Shown: piece by piece, positions 49,811-62,364 of the stretch
Layout of the letters: every line of letters begins with the position of its first letter
Numbering within the stretch: the stretch's first letter is position 1
NCBI RefSeq assembly: GCF_001623525.1
Contig: NZ_CP015225.1
Coordinates: 4,848,501 to 4,912,500, forward strand
Length of the DNA: 64,000 bases
From: Pseudomonas fluorescens
GTDB lineage: Bacteria > Pseudomonadota > Gammaproteobacteria > Pseudomonadales > Pseudomonadaceae
Direction of reading: 5' to 3'
Position numbers and translations under genes: made by a program
Notes under the pieces: generated by a model
What the model was told of the DNA's origin: nothing
What the model saw: only the letters and a program-made list of their open reading frames with translations
Database searches by the model: none

Positions 49811-49839
49811 TTGAATAGGGGCAGAACCGCCCCTATACT
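49811..49839 (+). promoter_or_regulatory. Sigma-70-type promoter of the atp operon, with palindromic spacer
   Basis: TTGAAT and TATACT are 17 bp apart, a near-consensus pair. The spacer and both edges form a perfect inverted repeat (ATAGGGGC and GCCCCTAT at 49815-49836), so a dimeric regulator could sit across the promoter, or the stem may end parAB transcripts. No T-run follows, which favours the regulatory reading. Confidence 0.65.
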
Positions 49840-49913
49840 CTGCGCGCATTTTGTCGGCACAAATTATGCCAAGTTATTGAATTATGGCGGCCGACTATTG
49901 GAGAGCAAAAGCG

Positions 49914-51207
<1,294 letters not shown>

Positions 51208-51231
51208 GGCCAGTCTCGACTAGTCTGATGT

Positions 51232-51253
51232 CCTTCCCGGTCAAACGGGAAGG
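51232..51253 (+). other. Stem-loop between atpB and atpE
   Basis: CCTTCCCG and CGGGAAGG form a perfect 8-bp stem with a 6-nt loop and no T-run. A structure here can stabilise the downstream mRNA, consistent with the high dose of subunit c required. Confidence 0.6.
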
Positions 51254-51323
51254 AGCCCGAACCGGGCTGAGAAACGATTTGTTTTACCGCTTTAATCTAA
51301 AAAACCTAAACCATACGACGTAA

Positions 51324-51596
<273 letters not shown>

Positions 51597-51654
51597 TTAC
51601 TCGGATGTCTCGAGTAGATTGGTGTGATGGACAACGTAACTGCGAGGTGTTGGC

Positions 51655-52125
51655 GTGAACATTAATGCGACCCTGATTGGCCAGTCCGTTGCGTTCCTGA
51701 TTTTTGTACTGTTCTGCATGAAGTTCGTATGGCCTCCGGTCATTGCGGCATTGCACGAACGTCAAAAGAAGATCGCTGATGGTCTGGACGCTGCCAGCCG
51801 TGCAGCTCGCGACCTGGAGTTGGCCCATGAGAAAGTGGGTCAGCAACTGCGCGAAGCGAAAGCTCAGGCAGCTGAAATCATCGAGCAAGCCAAGAAACGC
51901 GGTACCCAGATTGTCGACGAAGCCCGTGAACAGGCTCGCGTCGAAGCTGACCGTGTGAAGGCTCAGGCTCAAGCCGAGATCGAACAGGAACTCAACAGTG
52001 TCAAAGACGCGCTGCGTGCCCAAGTGGGTGCTCTGGCCGTTGGCGGTGCTTCGAAGATCCTGGGTGCCACAATCGATCAAAACGCGCACGCAGAGCTGGT
52101 TAACCAACTGGCTGCTGAAATCTAA
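51655..52125 (+). CDS. atpF: ATP synthase F0 subunit b
   Basis: This 156-residue stator subunit has one N-terminal helix (about 5-25) and a long Ala/Glu/Lys-rich coiled coil (about 30-140) that links F0 to the delta and alpha subunits. The start is GTG at 51655 ([13 protein letters not shown]) with GAGGTG upstream. It is 13 bp before atpH. Confidence 0.97.
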   Translation: MNINATLIGQSVAFLIFVLFCMKFVWPPVIAALHERQKKIADGLDAASRAARDLELAHEKVGQQLREAKAQAAEIIEQAKKRGTQIVDEAREQARVEADRVKAQAQAEIEQELNSVKDALRAQVGALAVGGASKILGATIDQNAHAELVNQLAAEI

Positions 52126-52137
52126 GCGAGGGCGATC

Positions 52138-52674
52138 ATGGCAGAACTGACCACGTTGGCCCGACCTTACGCTAAGGCGGCCTTCGAGCACGCTCAGGCC
52201 CACCAGCAACTGGCCAATTGGTCAGCCATGCTCGGCCTGGCTGCAGCGGTGTCGCAAGACGACACCATGCAGCGCGTGCTCAAGGCCCCGCGACTGACGA
52301 GCGCAGAAAAGGCCGCCACGTTCATTGACGTGTGCGGCGACAAGTTCGATGCCAAGGCACAGAATTTCATTCACGTCGTTGCCGAAAACGACCGTCTCCT
52401 GCTTCTGCCGGAGATCGCCACTCTTTTTGACCTGTACAAGGCCGAGCAAGAGAAGTCGGTAGACGTGGAAGTGACCAGTGCTTTCGCATTGAACCAAGAA
52501 CAGCAAGACAAACTCGCCAAGGTTCTCAGTGCACGACTCAACCGGGAAGTGCGCCTGCAAGTCGAGGAAGACAAGTCCCTGATAGGGGGCGTTGTAATCC
52601 GCGCCGGCGACCTGGTTATCGATGGCTCGATTCGCGGCAAAATCGCGAAACTTGCCGAAGCATTGAAATCTTGA
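52138..52674 (+). CDS. atpH: ATP synthase F1 subunit delta
   Basis: This 178-residue peripheral-stalk protein has a helical N-domain ([18 protein letters not shown]) and the C-terminal [22 protein letters not shown] segment diagnostic of delta (OSCP). It joins the b dimer to the top of the alpha3beta3 head. It is flanked by atpF and atpA with short gaps. Confidence 0.97.
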   Translation: MAELTTLARPYAKAAFEHAQAHQQLANWSAMLGLAAAVSQDDTMQRVLKAPRLTSAEKAATFIDVCGDKFDAKAQNFIHVVAENDRLLLLPEIATLFDLYKAEQEKSVDVEVTSAFALNQEQQDKLAKVLSARLNREVRLQVEEDKSLIGGVVIRAGDLVIDGSIRGKIAKLAEALKS

Positions 52675-52695
52675 GTTTGAAGGGGCAGCAGAGCA

Positions 52696-54240
52696 ATGCA
52701 GCAACTCAATCCTTCCGAAATAAGTGAAATTATCAAGGGCCGCATCGACAAGCTCGATGTGACCTCCCAAGCCCGTAACGAAGGCACTGTCGTCAGCGTA
52801 TCTGACGGCATCGTGCGGATTCACGGTCTGGCCGACGTCATGTACGGCGAGATGATCGAGTTTCCGGGCGGCGTCTACGGTATGGCCCTCAACCTGGAGC
52901 AAGACTCTGTAGGTGCTGTGGTATTGGGCGCGTACACCTCTCTGGCTGAAGGCATGAGCGCCAAGTGCACCGGCCGCATCCTCGAAGTTCCGGTTGGTAA
53001 GGAACTGCTGGGTCGCGTCGTCGACGCACTGGGTAACCCTGTTGACGGCAAAGGTCCGCTGAACAACACCGAGACCGACGCGGTCGAGAAAGTTGCTCCT
53101 GGCGTGATCTGGCGTAAGTCGGTAGACCAGCCTGTACAGACTGGCTACAAGGCTGTCGATGCCATGATCCCTGTCGGCCGTGGCCAGCGTGAGCTGATCA
53201 TCGGTGACCGTCAGATCGGTAAGACCGCTCTGGCGATCGACGCGATCATCAACCAGAAGAACAGCGGCATTTTCTGCGTCTACGTAGCCATTGGTCAGAA
53301 GCAATCGACCATCGCCAACGTGGTTCGCAAGCTGGAAGAAAACGGCGCCCTGGCCAACACGATCATCGTGGCTGCCAGTGCTTCGGAATCTCCAGCGCTG
53401 CAATTCCTGGCACCGTACTCCGGTTGCACCATGGGTGAATTCTTCCGCGACCGCGGTGAAGACGCGCTGATCGTTTATGACGATCTGTCCAAGCAGGCAG
53501 TGGCTTATCGCCAGATCTCCCTGCTGCTGCGCCGTCCACCAGGCCGTGAAGCCTACCCAGGCGACGTGTTCTATCTCCACTCCCGTCTGCTGGAGCGCGC
53601 ATCCCGCGTTTCGGAAGAGTATGTAGAGAAGTTCACCAACGGCGCAGTGACCGGCAAGACCGGCTCCCTGACCGCTCTGCCGATCATCGAAACCCAGGCT
53701 GGCGACGTTTCCGCGTTCGTTCCGACCAACGTGATTTCCATCACCGACGGTCAGATCTTCCTGGAATCGGCCATGTTCAACTCCGGGATCCGTCCTGCTG
53801 TGAACGCCGGTGTTTCGGTATCCCGTGTGGGTGGTGCCGCTCAGACCAAGATCATCAAGAAGCTGTCCGGTGGTATCCGTACCGCCCTGGCCCAGTACCG
53901 TGAACTGGCGGCATTCGCCCAGTTCGCTTCTGACCTGGACGAAGCGACCCGTAAGCAACTTGAGCATGGTCAGCGCGTTACCGAGCTGATGAAGCAGAAG
54001 CAATACGCACCGATGTCGATCGCTGACATGGCGCTGTCGCTGTATGCCGCTGAGCGTGGGTTCCTGACTGACGTTGAAATCGCCAAGGTCGGCAGCTTTG
54101 AACAAGCGCTGATTGCTTACTTCAACCGCGATCACGCCGACTTGTTGGCCAAGATCAACGTGAAGGGTGACTTCAATGACGAAATCGACGCGGGCATGAA
54201 AGCCGGTATCGAGAAGTTCAAGGCCACCCAAACCTGGTAA
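52696..54240 (+). CDS. atpA: ATP synthase F1 subunit alpha
   Basis: This 514-residue non-catalytic nucleotide-binding subunit has a P-loop [11 protein letters not shown] near residues 170-180 and the beta-barrel start [38 protein letters not shown] is close to the family consensus (usually [14 protein letters not shown], as here with Q). Length matches E. coli (513). With beta it forms the F1 hexamer. Confidence 0.98.
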   Translation: MQQLNPSEISEIIKGRIDKLDVTSQARNEGTVVSVSDGIVRIHGLADVMYGEMIEFPGGVYGMALNLEQDSVGAVVLGAYTSLAEGMSAKCTGRILEVPVGKELLGRVVDALGNPVDGKGPLNNTETDAVEKVAPGVIWRKSVDQPVQTGYKAVDAMIPVGRGQRELIIGDRQIGKTALAIDAIINQKNSGIFCVYVAIGQKQSTIANVVRKLEENGALANTIIVAASASESPALQFLAPYSGCTMGEFFRDRGEDALIVYDDLSKQAVAYRQISLLLRRPPGREAYPGDVFYLHSRLLERASRVSEEYVEKFTNGAVTGKTGSLTALPIIETQAGDVSAFVPTNVISITDGQIFLESAMFNSGIRPAVNAGVSVSRVGGAAQTKIIKKLSGGIRTALAQYRELAAFAQFASDLDEATRKQLEHGQRVTELMKQKQYAPMSIADMALSLYAAERGFLTDVEIAKVGSFEQALIAYFNRDHADLLAKINVKGDFNDEIDAGMKAGIEKFKATQTW

Positions 54241-54290
54241 GCCGCAGCGGGAGTCGCAAGGCTCCCGCTTGCTAACCTGATAGGTGTTAC

Positions 54291-55151
54291 ATGGCAGGCG
54301 CAAAAGAGATTCGCAGTAAGATTGCGAGCATCAAAAGCACGCAAAAAATTACCAGCGCCATGGAAAAAGTGGCGGTCAGCAAAATGCGCAAGGCACAAAT
54401 GCGCATGGCTGCTAGCCGCCCTTATGCGGAGCGCATCCGCCAGGTGATTGGTCATCTGGCCAACGCCAACCCGGAATATCGCCACCCGTTCATGATCGAA
54501 CGCGCCATCAAGCGCGTCGGTTACGTCGTGGTGAGCAGTGACCGTGGTCTGTGCGGTGGCTTGAACACCAACCTGTTCAAGGCCCTGGTCAAGGACATGG
54601 CTGTAAACCGCGAACAAGGCGTCGAGATCGATCTGTGCGTGATTGGTAGCAAGGGTGCGGCTTTCTTCCGTAACTTCGGCGGCAACGTCGTCGCTGCTAT
54701 CAGCCACCTGGGTGAAGAGCCGTCGATCAATGACCTGATCGGCAGTGTCAAGGTGATGCTGGATGCTTACCTGGAAGGCCGGATTGACCGTCTGTCCGTG
54801 GTATCCAACAAGTTCATCAACACCATGACGCAGCTGCCAACCGTGGAGCAATTGGTCCCACTGGTGGCGACCCCGGAACAGGAACTCAAGCACCACTGGG
54901 ACTACCTCTACGAACCGGATGCCAAGGAGCTGCTCGACGGCTTGATGGTCCGCTACGTGGAGTCGCAGGTCTACCAGGCGGTGGTCGAGAACAACGCAGC
55001 TGAACAAGCAGCGCGGATGATCGCGATGAAGAACGCTACCGACAACGCCGGTGATTTGATCAGCGATTTGCAGCTGATCTACAACAAGGCGCGTCAGGCT
55101 GCGATCACCCAAGAGATCTCGGAAATCGTCGGCGGCGCTGCCGCGGTTTAA
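54291..55151 (+). CDS. atpG: ATP synthase F1 subunit gamma
   Basis: This 286-residue central rotor shaft has the N-terminal coiled-coil helix ([20 protein letters not shown]) and C-terminal helix ([20 protein letters not shown], then [18 protein letters not shown]) that pair inside the F1 head. The middle is a Rossmann-like domain. It is 50 bp after atpA and 27 bp before atpD. Confidence 0.98.
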   Translation: MAGAKEIRSKIASIKSTQKITSAMEKVAVSKMRKAQMRMAASRPYAERIRQVIGHLANANPEYRHPFMIERAIKRVGYVVVSSDRGLCGGLNTNLFKALVKDMAVNREQGVEIDLCVIGSKGAAFFRNFGGNVVAAISHLGEEPSINDLIGSVKVMLDAYLEGRIDRLSVVSNKFINTMTQLPTVEQLVPLVATPEQELKHHWDYLYEPDAKELLDGLMVRYVESQVYQAVVENNAAEQAARMIAMKNATDNAGDLISDLQLIYNKARQAAITQEISEIVGGAAAV

Positions 55152-56555
<1,404 letters not shown>

Positions 56556-56600
56556 TCCCGGCGCCCGGTAACGGGCGCTAATTTAGGTTGAGGCAATCAG

Positions 56601-57026
56601 ATGGCTATGACAGTCCATTGCGATATCGTCAGTGCGGAAGGGGAAATCTTCTCCGGTCTGGTCGAGATGGTGATTGCGCATGGTGAGCTGGGTGATCTTG
56701 GTATCGCTCTGGGTCACGCACCGCTGATCACTAATCTGAAACCGGGTCCGATCCGCTTGATCAAGCAGGGCGGGGAAGCCGAGGTGTATTACATCTCCGG
56801 TGGTTTCCTCGAGGTTCAGCCGAACATGGTCAAGGTCCTTGCCGACACTGTGCAACGTGCTGCCGACCTGGACGAAGCCTCCGCTCAGGAAGCCGTCAAG
56901 GCTGCCGAGAAGGCCCTGCACGAGCGAGGCGCGGAGTTCGATTACGGTTCTGCTGCTGCACGTCTGGCCGAGGCCGCAGCCCAGCTGCGCACCGTCCAGC
57001 AGATCCGCAAGAAGTTCGGCGGCTAA
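56601..57026 (+). CDS. atpC: ATP synthase F1 subunit epsilon
   Basis: This 141-residue rotor-foot and regulatory subunit has an N-terminal beta-sandwich ([16 protein letters not shown], then [20 protein letters not shown]) and a C-terminal helical hairpin (about 88-138, Ala/Glu-rich) that can inhibit ATP hydrolysis. It is the last gene of the operon and is followed by a strong terminator. Confidence 0.97.
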   Translation: MAMTVHCDIVSAEGEIFSGLVEMVIAHGELGDLGIALGHAPLITNLKPGPIRLIKQGGEAEVYYISGGFLEVQPNMVKVLADTVQRAADLDEASAQEAVKAAEKALHERGAEFDYGSAAARLAEAAAQLRTVQQIRKKFGG

Positions 57027-57051
57027 GCCGTCTGCTTTCTGTGCGATTGAT

Positions 57052-57084
57052 TAAAAAGGGTAGCCTCGGCTACCCTTTTTTCTT
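57052..57084 (+). terminator. Rho-independent terminator of the atp operon
   Basis: AAAAAGGGTAGCC and GGCTACCCTTTTT form a perfect 13-bp stem with a very short loop (TC), followed by a T-rich tail. Confidence 0.92.
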
Positions 57085-57141
57085 TTCCCGACACTCATCA
57101 TCTGGTCGCAGCCGCTGACCACCCAGGATTGGTAGCCAGTC

Positions 57142-58509
57142 ATGTCTCTCGAAATCGTTATCCTCGCGGCCGGTCAAGGCACCCGCATGCGTTCGGCGCT
57201 GCCCAAGGTCTTGCACCCGGTCGCCGGCAATTCCATGCTCGGCCATGTTATCCACAGCGCCCGGCAACTTGATCCACAGCGCATTCACGTGGTGATCGGC
57301 CACGGTGCCGATGCTGTGCGCGAACGCCTGGCCGCCGATGACCTGAATTTCGTCTTGCAGGACAAACAACTGGGCACTGGCCATGCGGTGGCCCAGGCAG
57401 TGCCATTCATCACGGCGGATACGGTGCTGATTCTCTACGGCGATGTGCCGCTGATCGAAGTCGACACCTTGCAACGCCTGCTCAAGCATGTCGCGCCACA
57501 ACAGTTGGGCCTGTTGACCGTCGAGCTGGACGACCCCACCGGTTATGGCCGCATCGTGCGTGACGTCGACGGCCAAGTGACCGCCATCGTCGAACAGAAG
57601 GACGCCAACGAAGCCCAGCGCGCGATCACTGAAGGCAACACTGGGATTCTGGCCGTGCCGGCTGAGCGCCTGGGTGACTGGATGAGTCGTCTGTCGAACA
57701 ACAACGCCCAGGGTGAGTACTACCTGACAGACGTGATCGCCATGGCGGTCAGCGATGGACTGGTGGTCGCCACCGAGCAGCCGTTGGACGCCATGGAAGT
57801 GCAGGGCGCCAATGATCGCCGGCAATTGGCCGAACTGGAGCGCCACTATCAATTGCGCGCCGCCCGCCGCCTGATGGCCCAAGGCGTGACCCTGCGCGAT
57901 CCGTCCCGTTTCGACGTGCGCGGAGAAGTCAGCGTGGGTCGCGATGTGGTCATCGATATCAACGTCATCCTCGAAGGCAAGGTTGTCATCGAAGACGATG
58001 TGGTCATTGGCCCGAACTGCGTGATCAAGGACAGCACCCTGCACAAAGGCGTGGTGATCAAGGCCAACAGCCATCTTGACGGTGCGATCATGGGTGAAGG
58101 CAGCGATGCTGGCCCGTTTGCCCGCCTGCGTCCAGGCTCTGTGCTGGAAGCCCGTGCCCATGTGGGTAACTTTGTTGAACTGAAGAATGCTCACCTGGGC
58201 GAAGGCGCCAAGGCCGGGCACCTGACCTACCTCGGTGACGCTGAAGTCGGCGCCCGCACCAACATTGGCGCCGGGACCATCACCTGTAACTACGACGGTG
58301 CCAACAAGTGGAAAACCGTGTTGGGTGAAGATGTGTTCATCGGCTCGAACAACTCCTTGGTGGCACCTGTGGATATCTCCAGCGGTGCGACCACGGCAGC
58401 CGGTTCGACCCTTACTCAGAATGTGGAAAAAGGCCAATTGGCAGTCGGACGCGCCCGCCAACGCAACATCGACGGCTGGAAGCGGCCGGAGAAAATCAAG
58501 AAGCCCTAA
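57142..58509 (+). CDS. glmU: Bifunctional UDP-GlcNAc pyrophosphorylase / GlcN-1-P acetyltransferase
   Basis: This 455-residue enzyme makes UDP-GlcNAc for peptidoglycan and LPS. The N-terminal uridylyltransferase has [20 protein letters not shown] (about residues 8-27); the C-terminal left-handed beta-helix acetyltransferase (about 250-450) shows hexapeptide repeats ([20 protein letters not shown]). It ends in a DnaA box region (58512-58520). A perfect DnaA box also lies within it at 57248-57256. Confidence 0.97.
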   Translation: MSLEIVILAAGQGTRMRSALPKVLHPVAGNSMLGHVIHSARQLDPQRIHVVIGHGADAVRERLAADDLNFVLQDKQLGTGHAVAQAVPFITADTVLILYGDVPLIEVDTLQRLLKHVAPQQLGLLTVELDDPTGYGRIVRDVDGQVTAIVEQKDANEAQRAITEGNTGILAVPAERLGDWMSRLSNNNAQGEYYLTDVIAMAVSDGLVVATEQPLDAMEVQGANDRRQLAELERHYQLRAARRLMAQGVTLRDPSRFDVRGEVSVGRDVVIDINVILEGKVVIEDDVVIGPNCVIKDSTLHKGVVIKANSHLDGAIMGEGSDAGPFARLRPGSVLEARAHVGNFVELKNAHLGEGAKAGHLTYLGDAEVGARTNIGAGTITCNYDGANKWKTVLGEDVFIGSNNSLVAPVDISSGATTAAGSTLTQNVEKGQLAVGRARQRNIDGWKRPEKIKKP

Positions 58510-58526
58510 AGTTATCCACAATCCCC

Positions 58527-58616
58527 CTGTGGGAGCGAGCTTGCTCGCGATAGCGGTGTATCAGGTAAAGCAGCATTGCCTGACCAGGCCCCTTCGCGAG
58601 CAAGCCCGCTCCCACA
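58527..58616. repeat. REP-like inverted pair, type C
   Basis: TGTGGGAGCGAGCTTGCTCG and CGAGCAAGCCCGCTCCCACA face each other across about 48 bp. The same unit is found at 2939-2996. It follows glmU and probably ends its transcript. Confidence 0.85.
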
Positions 58617-58694
58617 TTGATTTCATGATTTCTGAATTTTTCTTCTCCCGCCTTGACGATCTCCCTGCAATAGGTTTTGATTAGTTACGTTATC

Positions 58695-58707
58695 TTTCGA
58701 ATCGAAA
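58695..58707. promoter_or_regulatory. Candidate operator of the DeoR-type regulator
   Basis: TTTCGAATCGAAA is a perfect inverted repeat (TTTCG-AAT-CGAAA) 11 bp before the glmR start. CGAAA-type half-sites are common for DeoR-family proteins, so autoregulation is likely. Confidence 0.55.
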
Positions 58708-58718
58708 CTTACCTCGCC

Positions 58719-59495
58719 ATGTCAAAGCGCAACACACCACAACGACGTCACAACATTCTTGCCTTGCTCCAGGAGCAGGGTGAGGTCAGTGTGGATGAGT
58801 TGGCCAAGCGCTTCGAAACCTCGGAAGTTACGATTCGCAAGGATCTCGCTGCCCTGGAAACCAATGGCCTGCTGCTGCGTCGCTACGGTGGCGCGGTGCC
58901 GATGCCGCAGGAGTTGGTGGCCGATAACGGGCAAACCGTCTCCAAGTACAAACTGGCCATTGCCCGGGCCGCCGTGAAGCGGATCCGTGAACATGCGCGC
59001 ATCATCATCGACAGCGGCAGCACCACGGCGGCCATGATTCCGCAACTCGGCCAACAGCCGGGCCTGGTGGTGATGACCAATTCCCTGCACGTCGCCAATG
59101 CCCTGAGCGAACTGGAGCATGAACCGGTGCTGTTGATGACCGGCGGTACCTGGGATCCTCACTCCGAGTCGTTCCAGGGCCAGGTGGCCGAGCAGGTCCT
59201 GCGTTCCTATGACTTCGACCAGCTGTTCATCGGCGCCGACGGCATCGATCTGGTTCGAGGTACGACCACCTTCAACGAACTGCTGGGCTTGAGCCGTGTG
59301 ATGGCTGAGGTTGCCCGGGAAGTAATCGTCATGGTGGAGGCCGACAAGATCGGCCGGAAAATCCCCAACCTGGAACTGCCGTGGAGCAGCGTCCATACCC
59401 TCATTACCGATGATCGCCTGCCCGTAGAGGCCCGCGATCAGATTCAGGCGCGCGGCATTACTGTGATCTGCGCGCCTGTCAGCCAGGAGAAATAG
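58719..59495 (+). CDS. glmR: DeoR-family regulator, GlmR-like
   Basis: This 258-residue regulator has an N-terminal DeoR helix-turn-helix (about residues 6-58: [20 protein letters not shown], then [16 protein letters not shown]) and a C-terminal sugar-phosphate sensor domain ([16 protein letters not shown], then [12 protein letters not shown]). It lies between glmU and glmS with 1 bp to glmS. P. aeruginosa has the homologue glmR (PA5550) here, which controls glmS. The start at ATG 58719 (SKRNTPQRR) removes an unsupported upstream extension. Confidence 0.92.
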   Translation: MSKRNTPQRRHNILALLQEQGEVSVDELAKRFETSEVTIRKDLAALETNGLLLRRYGGAVPMPQELVADNGQTVSKYKLAIARAAVKRIREHARIIIDSGSTTAAMIPQLGQQPGLVVMTNSLHVANALSELEHEPVLLMTGGTWDPHSESFQGQVAEQVLRSYDFDQLFIGADGIDLVRGTTTFNELLGLSRVMAEVAREVIVMVEADKIGRKIPNLELPWSSVHTLITDDRLPVEARDQIQARGITVICAPVSQEK

Positions 59496-59496
59496 C

Positions 59497-61329
59497 ATGT
59501 GTGGAATTGTCGGCGCCGTTGCTGAACGCAACATCACAGCAATCTTGCTCGAGGGCCTCAAGCGTCTGGAGTACCGCGGTTATGACAGCGCCGGTGTGGC
59601 GGTGTTTACCAACGACGAGAAGCTCGAACGCATGCGTCGTCCGGGCAAGGTCAGCGAGCTGGAACAGGCGCTGGAAGCCGAACCGCTGCTCGGTCGCCTG
59701 GGCATCGCCCACACGCGTTGGGCCACCCATGGCGCGCCGTGCGAGCGTAACGCTCACCCGCATTTTTCCGGCGAGCTGGCGGTGGTGCACAACGGCATCA
59801 TCGAAAACCACGAAGCCCTGCGTGAACAGCTCAAGGCGCTCGGCTATGTGTTCACCTCGGACACCGACACCGAAGTCATCGCCCATCTGCTCAACCACAA
59901 GCTCAAGGACCTAGTGGACCTGACCGTCGCCCTCAAGGCCACCGTCAAGGAACTGCACGGTGCCTATGGCCTGGCGGTCATCAGCACAAAACAACCTGAC
60001 CGCCTGGTGGCGGCCCGCAGCGGCAGCCCATTGGTTATCGGCCTGGGCCTGGGGGAAAACTTCCTGGCGTCCGATCAGTTGGCGCTGCGCCAGGTCACCG
60101 ACCGCTTCATGTACCTGGAAGAAGGCGATATTGCCGAAATTCGCCGCGACAGCGTGCAGATCTGGGACCTCGACGGCAATGACGTGGTACGTGAAACCGT
60201 CCAGTACCGCGACGGTGCCGATGTCGCCGACAAGGGCGAGTTCCGCCACTTCATGCTCAAGGAAATCCACGAACAACCGGCCGTGGTCCAACGCACCCTG
60301 GAAGGCCGCATGAGCCAGAACCAGGTACTGGTCCAGGCGTTCGGTCCACAGGCGGCCGAGTTGTTCGCCAAGGTCCGCAACGTGCAGATCGTGGCCTGCG
60401 GCACCAGTTATCACGCCGGCATGGTCGCCCGTTACTGGCTGGAGGAACTGGCCGGTATTCCGTGCCAGGTCGAAGTGGCCAGCGAGTTCCGCTATCGCAA
60501 AGTGGTGGTGCAACCCGATTCGCTGTTCGTCACCATCTCCCAGTCCGGCGAAACCGCCGACACCCTGGCCGCCCTGCGTAACGCCAAGGAACTGGGTTTT
60601 CTCGCCAGCCTGGCGATCTGCAACGTCGGCATCAGCTCGCTGGTACGCGAATCCGACCTGACCCTGCTGACCCAGGCCGGTCGCGAAATTGGTGTGGCGT
60701 CGACCAAGGCGTTCACCACGCAACTGGTGGGCCTGCTGTTGCTGACCTTGTCCCTGGGCCAGGTACGCGGCACGCTGGGCAAGGGGGTCGAGGCAACGCT
60801 GGTGGAGGAACTGCGGCGCCTGCCAGCCCGCCTGGGCGAAGCCCTGGCCATGGACAGCACCGTGGAAAAGATCGCCGAGCTGTTCGCCGAGAAGAACCAC
60901 ACCCTGTTCCTCGGGCGTGGCGCGCAATTCCCGGTGGCGATGGAAGGGGCCTTGAAGCTCAAGGAGATCTCCTACATCCACGCCGAAGCCTACCCGGCCG
61001 GTGAACTCAAGCACGGCCCGCTGGCCCTGGTGGACAACGACATGCCGGTGGTCACCGTGGCGCCGAACAACGAGCTGCTGGAAAAGCTCAAGTCCAACCT
61101 GCAGGAAGTGCGCGCCCGTGGCGGCCAGTTGATTGTCTTCGCTGACGAAAAGGCTGGCATGACCAATGGCGAAGGCACCCACGTGGTGCACATGCCGCAC
61201 ATCCACGACATCCTGTCGCCGATCCTCTACACCATCCCGCTGCAACTGCTGTCGTACTACGTCGCCGTGCTCAAGGGGACTGATGTGGACCAGCCGCGTA
61301 ACTTGGCGAAGTCTGTGACGGTGGAGTGA
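59497..61329 (+). CDS. glmS: Glutamine-fructose-6-phosphate aminotransferase
   Basis: This 610-residue enzyme makes glucosamine-6-phosphate from fructose-6-phosphate and glutamine. The N-terminal glutaminase has the mature Cys2 nucleophile (CGIVGAV), and two SIS isomerase domains follow (about residues 290-430 and 460-600: [25 protein letters not shown]). The C-terminus [15 protein letters not shown] is conserved and contains the TnsD-binding part of the Tn7 target site. Confidence 0.98.
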   Translation: MCGIVGAVAERNITAILLEGLKRLEYRGYDSAGVAVFTNDEKLERMRRPGKVSELEQALEAEPLLGRLGIAHTRWATHGAPCERNAHPHFSGELAVVHNGIIENHEALREQLKALGYVFTSDTDTEVIAHLLNHKLKDLVDLTVALKATVKELHGAYGLAVISTKQPDRLVAARSGSPLVIGLGLGENFLASDQLALRQVTDRFMYLEEGDIAEIRRDSVQIWDLDGNDVVRETVQYRDGADVADKGEFRHFMLKEIHEQPAVVQRTLEGRMSQNQVLVQAFGPQAAELFAKVRNVQIVACGTSYHAGMVARYWLEELAGIPCQVEVASEFRYRKVVVQPDSLFVTISQSGETADTLAALRNAKELGFLASLAICNVGISSLVRESDLTLLTQAGREIGVASTKAFTTQLVGLLLLTLSLGQVRGTLGKGVEATLVEELRRLPARLGEALAMDSTVEKIAELFAEKNHTLFLGRGAQFPVAMEGALKLKEISYIHAEAYPAGELKHGPLALVDNDMPVVTVAPNNELLEKLKSNLQEVRARGGQLIVFADEKAGMTNGEGTHVVHMPHIHDILSPILYTIPLQLLSYYVAVLKGTDVDQPRNLAKSVTVE

Positions 61330-61362
61330 GTCGTCTCCAAGAGCCAGGCCTCTTGGTGTCGG
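61294..61362 (+). other. attTn7: attTn7 site (glmS 3' end and insertion region)
   Basis: The last 36 bp of glmS (61294-61329) is the usual TnsD recognition stretch, and Tn7 inserts about 25 bp after the stop, near 61354. A hairpin (CCAAGAG and CTCTTGG, 61337-61356) lies at that point and is the probable glmS terminator. No intact transposon is present; TGTCGG at 61357 is compared with Tn7 ends under findings. Confidence 0.6.
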
Positions 61363-61387
61363 TTTGGAATAAAGTTTTTGCGTGGTC

Positions 61388-61409
61388 TGACGTCCAGGTC
61401 TGGACGTCA
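61388..61409. repeat. Perfect palindrome downstream of attTn7
   Basis: TGACGTCCA and TGGACGTCA form a perfect 9-bp inverted repeat around GGTC. With no T-run it is not a typical terminator. Its role is unknown. Confidence 0.7.
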
Positions 61410-61464
61410 AGCCCCTTCAGGACACGGCATCCTCTGAGGGCTGGAGCTGTTCACCAGCATCCAA

Positions 61465-61560
61465 TCAGAACACGTTTATAGAGTAATCAACGATCACCCG
61501 GGTTTCATCGAGGTCGCTGTCCAGTGCGCTCGAGCGGTTGGTAGCGTGGTGCACCTGGGT
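61465..61560 (-). pseudogene. C-terminal remnant of an outer-membrane porin-like gene
   Basis: The minus strand encodes 31 open codons ending LDSDLDETRVIVDYSINVF and a stop. The pattern D-E-T-R-x-I-V-D-Y with a terminal Phe is that of the last strand of an outer-membrane barrel (OprD-family porins have similar ends). A stop at 61561 cuts it off and no barrel sequence continues upstream. The parent family is an inference. Confidence 0.4.
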
Positions 61561-61645
61561 TCATCTGCTCGCTGCGTTTGGCACACTTCAATCGTTTGAG
61601 CTGTGCAATCTCGTGAGTCAGTTTCTCGATGATCTCAGCACATCC

Positions 61646-62074
61646 CTACGGTCCCTCACGCATAAATTGCCGTCTCTGTTCGGGTGGTAACTTTTCCGCT
61701 ATGTCCAACAACATAACCTGAGCCGCCGTTTGCAGTTGCACGGTGGCTTCGCGTTGTTTGGCGAAGCTGGTTTGTACCTGCTGCCTATCGATGCTGTCGG
61801 CGCTCAGTTGGGTAAGTATTACCTGTCGGTTGCTGCGTGCTTGCGCCGCCAGCGTGCGCAAGCCGGGCGCGTGTTGGCTGATAACGGCGCGGACGTCCTG
61901 ACGTTGCGCGTCGGGTAAACGCAGTACCTTGCCAATCAGTTCCCTCACCGGCTGGTTCTGCCCCAGGTCGGCGAAGGGCGCCGTGTTGGGGCGGCTTAGC
62001 AGCCAGCCGCCGAAAAAGGCGTTAGCTCCGAGGGAAAGCAGCAGGGCACCGCTCAGTAGCCAGGTTTTGTTCAT
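61646..62074 (-). CDS. Periplasmic sensor/regulator of an ECF sigma system
   Basis: This 142-residue protein has one N-terminal membrane helix or uncleaved signal (residues 6-26) and a helical periplasmic part (PVRELIGKVLRLPDAQRQDV, later LLDIAEKLPPEQRRQFMREG) resembling the CnrX/CpxP/Spy-like periplasmic heavy-metal sensors. Position and overlap with the anti-sigma gene support a role as periplasmic sensor. No Cys or His cluster for metal is present, so the signal is uncertain. A longer frame from 62245 overlaps the anti-sigma gene. Confidence 0.7.
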   Translation of the reverse strand: MNKTWLLSGALLLSLGANAFFGGWLLSRPNTAPFADLGQNQPVRELIGKVLRLPDAQRQDVRAVISQHAPGLRTLAAQARSNRQVILTQLSADSIDRQQVQTSFAKQREATVQLQTAAQVMLLDIAEKLPPEQRRQFMREGP

Positions 62075-62364
62075 AGCTCGTCTGTCCATAACAGGCCGCC
62101 CATGACGTGGGCAGCGATTTGCATATCGTCGTCGGTCGTAGGCGTCGCCCAGTGGCCGGCTAACACGCCCAGCACTGCGCACAAGGCCAGGCCGGCGATT
62201 TTCACTGGCCACCCATAGCGCCACCGTTGCACGGCGCGATACCACGGCTGGCGTTGCGGCTGAGCTGTGGCGGCTTGCACGATGCGTGCGGCTAAACCGT
62301 GGGGCGGGCGCGGGAGGGGTTGATTGGCCAGTTGCTGGCGCAGCTCGTCGTCGGCGTCGTTCAT
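62071..62364 (-). CDS. Probable small anti-sigma factor, membrane-anchored
   Basis: This 97-residue protein has a cytoplasmic N-terminal half (DDELRQQLANQPLPRPPHG), one membrane helix (about residues 54-72, IAGLALCAVLGVLAG) and a short periplasmic tail. It is coupled by ATGA-type overlaps to the ECF sigma gene before it and the sensor gene after it. It should hold the sigma factor at the membrane until a periplasmic signal arrives. No known anti-sigma domain was recognised, so the role comes from context. Confidence 0.65.
   Translation of the reverse strand: MNDADDELRQQLANQPLPRPPHGLAARIVQAATAQPQRQPWYRAVQRWRYGWPVKIAGLALCAVLGVLAGHWATPTTDDDMQIAAHVMGGLLWTDEL

Noticed and set aside
47459..49849. 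796-codon minus-strand frame opposite rsmG-parA-parB
   Set aside because: It spans three well-supported genes on the other strand and shows no domains.
52222..54303. 693-codon minus-strand frame opposite atpH-atpA
   Set aside because: Antisense shadow of strongly conserved ATP synthase genes.
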